A stretch of DNA of 33,712 bases. Source: JAXDJJ01 sp034665745. GTDB lineage: Bacteria > Actinomycetota > CADDZG01 > WHSQ01. Shown one piece after another: positions 28,584 to 33,712 of the stretch. The DNA lies in contig JAXDJJ010000023.1 of NCBI GenBank assembly GCA_034665745.1, positions 1 through 33,712 on the forward strand, written 5' to 3'. A program made the position numbers and the translations under genes. Positions within the stretch are counted from its first letter, which is position 1; every line of letters starts with the position of its first letter. The notes beneath the pieces were generated by a model. That model had not been told where the DNA came from, made no database searches, and saw only the letters and a program-made list of their open reading frames with translations.

Positions 28584-30005
28584 ATGGCTGAAGGTTCTGA
28601 ATCTTTCGATCTAGTGATCCTGGGCGCCGGCAACGGCGGCTACTCGGCTGCGTTCCGCGCGGTCGGACTTGGACTCAAGGTGGCGATGGTCGAGAAGGAC
28701 AAGGTCGGGGGCACCTGCCTCCACCGCGGCTGCATCCCAACCAAAGCGTTGCTACACGCGGCCGACCTCGTTGACGAGATCAAGCACGCCGGCGACTTCG
28801 GGGTGTTGGTCCAGGAGCCCAGCGTGGACTGGGGCAAGGTCCTCAACTTCAAGGACTCGGTCGTTGGCCGCATGTACAAAGGTCTGTCCGGGCTCGTCGC
28901 CAAGAAGAAGATCGAGCTCGTCGAGGGCGAAGGCCGTTTGCTCGACGCGAAGACCGTTGTCGTCAACACCAAGGAAGGCGAGCGCACCCTCACCGGCGAA
29001 AAGGGTGTCCTGATCGCAACGGGCTCATACCCGCGTGATCTTCCGTTCATCAAGGCCGATGGCGACAAGGTTCACAACTCGAACCATGGACTTACGGCAG
29101 GCGACATCCCTTCCAGCGTCATCGTGGTCGGCGGCAACTACATCGGCCTCGAGTTCGCCAGCATCTACCGGAGCCTCGGCGCAGAAGTGCAGGTCGTCGA
29201 GATGCTTCCGAAGATCGCCCCTGCCGAAGACTCGGATATCTCCGAGGCGCTGAACAAGTTGCTTCAGAAGCGCGGCATCAAGTTCCACCTCGGCGTTTCT
29301 GTCAGCGGTGCAACGCCGACCGACTCCGGCATCGAGGTCCAGATAGAGAAGGACGGGACCAAGGAAACCTTGACCGCCGACCGCATGTTCGTTGCGATCG
29401 GACGCGGCCCCCGCACCGAGGGGATCGGTCTCGAGGAAGCTGGGGTCAAGGTCGACAAGGGCTACATCGTTGTCGACCAGGGTTTCCGCACGAGCGTCCA
29501 GGGTGTCTATGCGATCGGCGATGCCGTCTTCATCCCGGACGCGAACTGGCCGCATCCGCAGCTCGCGCATGTTGCTTTCATCGAAGGCATCAAGGTTGCC
29601 GAGCGCATCGCTGGTGAAGAACCTGCTCCCGTCGACTACAAGAACATCCCGCACATCATCTATTGCCAGCCCGAGGTCGCCGCGGTCGGTCTGACCGAGG
29701 ACAAGGCGAAAGAGCTCGGCATGGAGGTCCAGACCTCCCGCTACCCGTTCTCCGCGAATGCCCGCGCCTTGATGCTCGGTGGGGGACAAGGCTTCGTGAA
29801 GACGGTTGCCGAGAAAGGTGGCGCCGTCGTCGGCGTGCACATCGTGGGGCCGCGTGCCTCCGACATCATCACGGAAGCGCAACTCGTCACCTCGTGGGAG
29901 GCATACCCGAGCGAACTCGCCGAACTGATCCACCCACACCCGACCCTCTCGGAAGCCCTAGGCGAAACGTTCCTGGGCCTGGTAGGCAAACCGCTCCACG
30001 GTTAG
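28584..30005 (+). CDS. lpd: Dihydrolipoamide dehydrogenase (E3)
   Basis: 473 residues. FAD motif GAGNGG (14-19), redox disulfide C45-C50 in GGTCLHRGCIPTK, second FAD motif VYAIGDA, and the dimer-interface His-Glu pair H452/E457 in HPHPTLSEALGE. These are the complete set for the E3 enzyme that reoxidises dihydrolipoyl groups with NAD+. Oddity: the NAD-binding loop reads GGNYIG, with Asn where the GxGxxG motif has its second Gly. It lies upstream of E2, LipB and E1 genes, so it serves the lipoyl-dependent complexes. The promoter looks leaderless and shares a 10-base block with the E2 upstream region. Confidence 0.95.
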   Translation: MAEGSESFDLVILGAGNGGYSAAFRAVGLGLKVAMVEKDKVGGTCLHRGCIPTKALLHAADLVDEIKHAGDFGVLVQEPSVDWGKVLNFKDSVVGRMYKGLSGLVAKKKIELVEGEGRLLDAKTVVVNTKEGERTLTGEKGVLIATGSYPRDLPFIKADGDKVHNSNHGLTAGDIPSSVIVVGGNYIGLEFASIYRSLGAEVQVVEMLPKIAPAEDSDISEALNKLLQKRGIKFHLGVSVSGATPTDSGIEVQIEKDGTKETLTADRMFVAIGRGPRTEGIGLEEAGVKVDKGYIVVDQGFRTSVQGVYAIGDAVFIPDANWPHPQLAHVAFIEGIKVAERIAGEEPAPVDYKNIPHIIYCQPEVAAVGLTEDKAKELGMEVQTSRYPFSANARALMLGGGQGFVKTVAEKGGAVVGVHIVGPRASDIITEAQLVTSWEAYPSELAELIHPHPTLSEALGETFLGLVGKPLHG

Positions 30006-30048
30006 AGGCTAAAGAGGGATGCGGACCTCGACGACGAGGAGGGGGACG

Positions 30049-30903
30049 ATGAAGAAACAGTTCGCACTAGTACTGGCCCTCGGCGTTCTGCTTGGCGCAT
30101 GCGGCCAACCGGGGTCCCGTGTTGGGAGTTCCGACGCGCTGCACCTGATTAGCGCGGCATCTGCGAAAACGAACGAGGCGAGCACCGCGCGGATCTCCGT
30201 GGACATGAACATGGAGTTCAACGGTCAAGCGGTCGACGCCCATGCCGATGGCGCGATGGAGATCGCCAAGAAGCTGGCTCACATGACCATGACTATGAGC
30301 GGCGCTGGACTCCCAGAGGGGTTCGACATGGAGATGGTCATGGACGGCTTCAAGATGTATTACAAGATGCCCCCGGAACTCGGCGGCTCGACGTCGTCTG
30401 GGAAACCGTGGATCTTCATAGATATGCAAGCCTTCGGTGAATCGCAGGGGATGGACTACAACGCGATGTCTCAAGCGGGCGGATCTAACCCCCTACAACT
30501 CCTCGAGTACCTGAATGGGGTCGCCGGTGAAGTCAAGACCGTTGGTGACGAAGAGGTCCGCGGAGTCATCACGACTCATTACAGCGCCGCGATTGACTTC
30601 GACAAGATGGCCGAGAACGCCCCGGCGCGGTACCGCGAGGCGATCAAAGCGTCGGTGGACGTTATGAAGCAGCAACTGGGAGATGCAACCGCCCCCATCG
30701 AGGTTTGGGTCGGAGAGGACGGCTACGTTCACCGGTTCTCGATGTCCTTTGACGCCTCGGACTCTCCATCGGGCTCTTTCAAGATGACGATGACGATGGA
30801 GATGTTCGATTTCGGCGCTCCAGTCGACATCCAGATACCTCCGGCCTCCCAGGTGACCGACCGATCTGGCTTGATGGGCACGAGTGCTTCGCCTTCTCCG
30901 TAG
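30049..30903 (+). CDS. Lipoprotein of unknown ligand (LppX/LprG-like layout)
   Basis: 284 residues from ATG at 30049, behind GAGGAGGGGGACG; a start ten codons upstream lacks support. The signal peptide ends in lipobox L-G-A-C (Cys 18), so it is a lipoprotein. The mature part alternates Met-rich beta-strands (MTMTMSGAGLPEGFDMEMVMDGFKMYY-like and FKMTMTMEMFDFG) and a central helical region, which suggests a half-barrel LolA/LppX-like fold that binds lipid or another hydrophobic ligand. This assignment is by pattern only. It ends in a Ser/Pro tail and overlaps the DUF3052 gene by one base (TAGTG). Its role among lipoyl genes is not evident. Confidence 0.75.
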   Translation: MKKQFALVLALGVLLGACGQPGSRVGSSDALHLISAASAKTNEASTARISVDMNMEFNGQAVDAHADGAMEIAKKLAHMTMTMSGAGLPEGFDMEMVMDGFKMYYKMPPELGGSTSSGKPWIFIDMQAFGESQGMDYNAMSQAGGSNPLQLLEYLNGVAGEVKTVGDEEVRGVITTHYSAAIDFDKMAENAPARYREAIKASVDVMKQQLGDATAPIEVWVGEDGYVHRFSMSFDASDSPSGSFKMTMTMEMFDFGAPVDIQIPPASQVTDRSGLMGTSASPSP

Positions 30904-31316
30904 TGCCTAGCAGCACCGAGAAGGACTATTCGGGGACACCTCTTTATAAGAAGCTCGGTATCAAGCCGGAGTCGCGCGTTGCGTTCGTCTCTGCTCCCGA
31001 CGGTTTCCTCGATACCTTGGAGCTGCCGCCCGGTGTAGACGTCACGAAGTCGACGAAGGGGCTCGACGTGGCCCTGTTGTTCGCGACCCGCTTGAAAGAT
31101 CTGCGCATGAACTTCGAGAAGTATGTCGAGGCGGTGTACCCGGCCGGTGGGTTCTGGGTCGCCTACCCGAAGAAGTCCTCGAAGCTTCCGACCGACCTCA
31201 ACTTCGACAACGTGCAGCAACTGGGCCTCGACGCTGGGCTCGTCGACAACAAATCGTGCGCTATCGATGACGACTATTCGGGGGTCCGGTTCGTCTACCG
31301 CCTGAAGGACCGCTAG
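30903..31316 (+). CDS. DUF3052 family protein
   Basis: 137 residues, GTG start overlapping the TAG stop of the lipoprotein gene. The sequence matches the DUF3052 pattern found across actinobacteria: YSGTPLYKKLGIKPESRVAFV at the start, GFLDTLELPPGV, then VYPAGGFWVAYPKKSSKLPTD and a C-terminal LGLVDNKSCAIDDDYSGVRFVYRL. The family has no settled function; members are small soluble proteins. No metal or catalytic motif is evident. Confidence 0.88.
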   Translation: MPSSTEKDYSGTPLYKKLGIKPESRVAFVSAPDGFLDTLELPPGVDVTKSTKGLDVALLFATRLKDLRMNFEKYVEAVYPAGGFWVAYPKKSSKLPTDLNFDNVQQLGLDAGLVDNKSCAIDDDYSGVRFVYRLKDR

Positions 31317-31351
31317 ACCCTCGTCCCGGTGGGGTTCGCAACCCGGGGCGG

Positions 31352-31357
31352 TAACCT
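31352..31357 (+). promoter_or_regulatory. Possible -10 element upstream of the E2 gene
   Basis: TAACCT inside GCGGTAACCT (31348-31357), identical to the block in front of lpd. Here the ATG is 48 bases further on and has its own ribosome site (AAGGGGAGGG, 31387-31396), so the mRNA would have a leader of about 42 bases. Confidence 0.4.
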
Positions 31358-31405
31358 TGGGGCCTACCCACCAACCAAAGACCTCAAAGGGGAGGGTTCG
31401 GCCTC

Positions 31406-32857
31406 ATGGGCACCGAGATCAAGATGCCTCAACTCGGCGAGACCGTTGTCGAGGGCACCATCACGAAGTGGCTCAAGAAAGAAGGAGACACGATCTCCGA
31501 GGACGAGCTCCTCGTCGAGATCTCGACGGACAAGGTCGACTCCGAGGTGCCATCGTCGGCTTCGGGCGTTATCGAGAAGATCCTCGTCCAGGAAGGCGAG
31601 ACCGTGAACGTCGGCACGCCTCTGGCGATCGTCGGCGAAGGCGGCGAGTCTTCGGGCGAGGCATCCGAGCCCGAAGCGGAAGCGAAAGAAGAAGCTCCGC
31701 AAGCAGAGGCGAAGGAAGAGCCCAAGGAAGAAGAGGCCGAGGCCAAGACCGAAGAGCGTCAGGCTGCCGGCGAAGGCCGCGAGGCCCAAGCCGCCGAAGC
31801 TGACAAGAAAGAACAGCCTCGGCAGGAGGACCAGGGCGGTGCCACTACCGAACGCCCGCCATCTCATTCATCGACCGGTGACGACACCTCGAAGCGCGGG
31901 ATCATCTCGCCGTTGGTGCGGCGTCTCGCAGACGAGCACGATGTCGAGCTCGACACGGTCGAAGGCACCGGCACCGGCGGGCGGATCCGCAAGCAAGATG
32001 TTCTGAAGTTCGTCGAGACGCGCAAGTCCAAGCCACAGGCTCGGCCCGCCGCGTCCGCAGAGGAAGCTCCCGAGAAGGCTCCCGATCGCAAGGAAGCTCC
32101 GGCTGCGAAAGAGAGTGCACCTGCTGCCGCGGTTGGCGAGCGCGAAGAGCTCGTTCCGTGGAGCAACATCCGCCGTCGGACGGCCGAGCACATGGTCGCG
32201 AGCCACCTCGAGACCGCGCGTGCATGGAACGCGGTCGAGGCCGACTGGTCGAACGTTGTCGAACTTCGCGCCAAGGCGAAGGACAAGTTCAAAGAGTCGG
32301 AAGGCTTCGGCCTCACGTTCATGCCGTTCCTCTGTCGTGTCGTATGCGACACGTTGCTCGAGATGCCCGAGGTGAACGCTTCGTTCGACGAGGCCAACCA
32401 GGCGAACCGCATCCGTCGTTACGTGAATCTCGGTATCGCGGTGGCCTTGGACGGTGGCGGCTTGATCGTTCCGGTCATAAAGGGTGCCGACGAGAAGAAC
32501 CTCACCGGGATGGCACGTGCGATCAACGATGTTGCCGTTCGTTCGCGGACGAAGAAGCTATCGCCAGATGATCTCGTTGGCGGAACGTTCACGATCACGA
32601 ACCCGGGTCCGTTCGGCTCGATCATGAGCGTGCCGATCATCCCCAAGGGTCAGACCGCGATCCTTGCTTTCGAAGCGATCCAGAAGCGCGTCGTGGTTAC
32701 CGATGACGACGCGATCGCGATCCGCAGCATGGGCAACCTGCCCATGTCGTGGGACCACCGCACGATCGATGGCGCCGAAGCGGCGAAGTTCCTCGCCCGC
32801 TTGCGCGAGCGCATCGAGACGACGGACTGGTCCGGAGAGCTCTCTCAGTACCTATGA
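31406..32857 (+). CDS. 2-oxoacid dehydrogenase E2, dihydrolipoyllysine acyltransferase
   Basis: 483 residues with one lipoyl domain (3-77; lipoyl Lys 43 in EISTDKVDSEV), a Glu/Ala/Lys-rich linker (about 80-160), a peripheral subunit-binding domain (about 166-203; ISPLVRRLADEHDVELDTVEGTG-type), a second Ala/Pro linker and the catalytic domain (about 246-483) with H451 and D455 in SWDHRTIDG. FTITNPGPFGSIMSVPII follows the usual acyltransferase active-site region. It could serve a pyruvate, branched-chain or 2-oxoglutarate complex; a single lipoyl domain and the neighbouring alpha-type E1 favour a branched-chain or pyruvate-type alpha2beta2 E1. The stop overlaps lipB (ATGA). Confidence 0.93.
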   Translation: MGTEIKMPQLGETVVEGTITKWLKKEGDTISEDELLVEISTDKVDSEVPSSASGVIEKILVQEGETVNVGTPLAIVGEGGESSGEASEPEAEAKEEAPQAEAKEEPKEEEAEAKTEERQAAGEGREAQAAEADKKEQPRQEDQGGATTERPPSHSSTGDDTSKRGIISPLVRRLADEHDVELDTVEGTGTGGRIRKQDVLKFVETRKSKPQARPAASAEEAPEKAPDRKEAPAAKESAPAAAVGEREELVPWSNIRRRTAEHMVASHLETARAWNAVEADWSNVVELRAKAKDKFKESEGFGLTFMPFLCRVVCDTLLEMPEVNASFDEANQANRIRRYVNLGIAVALDGGGLIVPVIKGADEKNLTGMARAINDVAVRSRTKKLSPDDLVGGTFTITNPGPFGSIMSVPIIPKGQTAILAFEAIQKRVVVTDDDAIAIRSMGNLPMSWDHRTIDGAEAAKFLARLRERIETTDWSGELSQYL

Positions 32858-33636
32858 AAGAAGAGGTCTACGTAGGAGATCCAACACCGTCGACGGTCTT
32901 AACCGCGGCTTGGCTCGGACGCGTCGAGTATCCGGCCGCGTGGTCGTGGCAGCGCGAGCTGTTCCTCGCCCGTCTCGAAGGTGACGTCGACGACACGTTG
33001 ATGCTCCTCGAGCACCCACCGACCTACACACTTGGCCGCAGAGCCAACGAGGCCGACCTCGTCTATGACCGCTCGCAACGGATGGCGCGGGGGATCGACC
33101 TTTACGAAGTAGATCGCGGGGGCCGGGCGACGTATCACGGCCCCGGTCAGCTCGTGGGGTACCCGATCCTCGCTCTCGGCGAGCGCTACGACGTCGTTGC
33201 CTACCTCCGCAAGCTCGAAGACGCCCTTATCCGTACCTGTGCCGACTTCGGTATCGAGGCGACCCGCGACCCCGAGAACACCGGTGTCTGGGTTGGCAAG
33301 AACAAGATCGGCGCCATCGGTGTGAAGATCACCCGGGGCATCACGATGCACGGCTTCGCCCTCAACGTGGCAACAGACCTTTCGATGTTCGAGGGCATCG
33401 TGCCCTGTGGCATCCAGGACCGCTGGGTTACCTCCATTGAGAAGGAAACGGGCGATGCCCCTTCCGTAAAGGAAGTAGCCAGCATCGCGGCGAACCATCT
33501 CTCGGACACTTTCGAGCGATCGCTCGTCTGGACCCACCCCGACGCTCTGCGCGCTAGCGGCTTGTCTGCCCTCGCGGGGCCCGAACCTTCTGCATCAGAT
33601 GTTGTGCCGAGTCTCGAGGAGGAGACCCTGACATGA
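32854..33636 (+). CDS. lipB: Lipoyl(octanoyl) transferase
   Basis: 260 residues from ATG at 32854, overlapping the E2 stop as ATGA; the earlier in-frame stretch is Arg-rich shadow. Family motifs: RGGRATYHGPGQLVGYPI (89-106, H95), GVKITRG with Lys 158, and the acyl-thioester Cys 185 in VPCGIQD. It transfers octanoyl from acyl-carrier protein to the lipoyl domains of E2 proteins, here the product of the coupled upstream gene. About 40 extra residues rich in Ser, Pro and Glu extend the C-terminus beyond the usual end. It overlaps the E1 gene by ATGA. Confidence 0.95.
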   Translation: MKEEVYVGDPTPSTVLTAAWLGRVEYPAAWSWQRELFLARLEGDVDDTLMLLEHPPTYTLGRRANEADLVYDRSQRMARGIDLYEVDRGGRATYHGPGQLVGYPILALGERYDVVAYLRKLEDALIRTCADFGIEATRDPENTGVWVGKNKIGAIGVKITRGITMHGFALNVATDLSMFEGIVPCGIQDRWVTSIEKETGDAPSVKEVASIAANHLSDTFERSLVWTHPDALRASGLSALAGPEPSASDVVPSLEEETLT

Positions 33637-33712
33637 GCAAGGACCTACACACCGACCTAGGCCTCAAAGAAGAGGACCTGATCGAGATGTATCGCTTCAT
33701 GCTGCTCGCACG
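33633..33712 (+). CDS. 2-oxoacid dehydrogenase E1 alpha subunit, N-terminal fragment (cut by window end)
   Basis: Twenty-six complete codons are visible: MSKDLHTDLG then LKEEDLIEMYRFMLLA, followed by a partial Arg codon. The pattern L-x-x-M-Y-R-x-M-L-L-A-R is the first helix of thiamine-diphosphate E1 alpha subunits (pyruvate or branched-chain type). The ATG overlaps the lipB stop (ATGA) and has AGGAGGAG about 9 bases upstream. The start of the lipB-coupled gene, with E2 and E3 upstream, makes this a lipoyl-complex operon. The assignment rests on a short stretch. Confidence 0.7.
   Translation, partial: MSKDLHTDLGLKEEDLIEMYRFMLLA

Noticed and set aside
29025..29939. 304-codon antisense frame inside lpd
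   Set aside because: High GC third positions produce long antisense frames; it mirrors the E3 gene and has no independent start signal or motif.
31332..31344. GGGTT-CGC-AACCC hairpin between the DUF3052 and E2 genes
   Set aside because: Five-bp stem with no U-tract; expected by chance in a GC-rich gap.
1..33712. CRISPR arrays, insertion sequences, prophage or tRNA genes
   Set aside because: No spaced direct repeats, transposase-like proteins, phage proteins or cloverleaf-like sequences were recognised by eye; a dedicated search could still reveal small RNAs.

Overview
This is a high-GC, densely packed bacterial segment that reads as Actinomycetota. The main clues are a complete six-gene mce operon with two yrbE genes, an F420-type luciferase-like oxidoreductase, a DUF3052 protein, frequent GTG/TTG starts, and several genes that look leaderless (a TANNNT hexamer ending exactly 7 nt before the start codon). 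The mce ATPase is linked to the operon, unlike in Mycobacterium tuberculosis, so an uncultured or non-mycobacterial actinobacterium is likely. I cannot place it below phylum.

Layout. 1-596: 3' part of a luciferase-like oxidoreductase. 663-10677 (minus): self-contained Mce lipid importer, transcribed ATPase > YrbEA > YrbEB > MceA-F > Mce-associated protein, mostly with overlapping or abutting genes; a secreted unknown protein (10783-11430) lies just upstream. 11522-16261: lipid catabolism, with a tandem acyl-CoA dehydrogenase pair, an SCP2-alpha/beta-hydrolase fusion and a separate acyl-CoA dehydrogenase. 16286-18356: YgfZ-like folate/Fe-S protein, glyoxalase II-like hydrolase and a methyltransferase. 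18330-21294 (minus): GT4 glycosyltransferase, methyltransferase and a QW-repeat toroid protein, translationally coupled. 21349-22896: membrane-anchored molybdopterin oxidoreductase.

22898-27699 is a metal-homeostasis island. A CDF exporter diverges from a five-gene coupled run: a DtxR/MntR-type regulator with Mn-type ligands, a two-domain multicopper oxidase, a ZIP permease with an extra extracytoplasmic domain, an alpha/beta hydrolase and a small zinc-ribbon membrane protein. A near-perfect 18-bp palindrome lies in the divergent promoter region. A non-haem ferritin follows at 28039.

28584-33712: 2-oxoacid dehydrogenase and lipoylation genes: dihydrolipoamide dehydrogenase, a lipoprotein, DUF3052, E2 acyltransferase, LipB and the first codons of an E1 alpha subunit.

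How it fits together: the importer could deliver lipid or sterol-like substrates to the neighbouring acyl-CoA dehydrogenases and the SCP2 hydrolase, with the resulting acyl units entering lipoyl-dependent central metabolism. This is inferred from proximity. The most noteworthy items are the regulator-oxidase-ZIP-CDF island with its operator, two tandem perfect 20-bp palindromes at 15052-15093, and the repeated leaderless-promoter spacing. I saw no tRNA, rRNA, CRISPR array, insertion sequence or phage gene, and no gene-free stretch exceeds about 110 bases.
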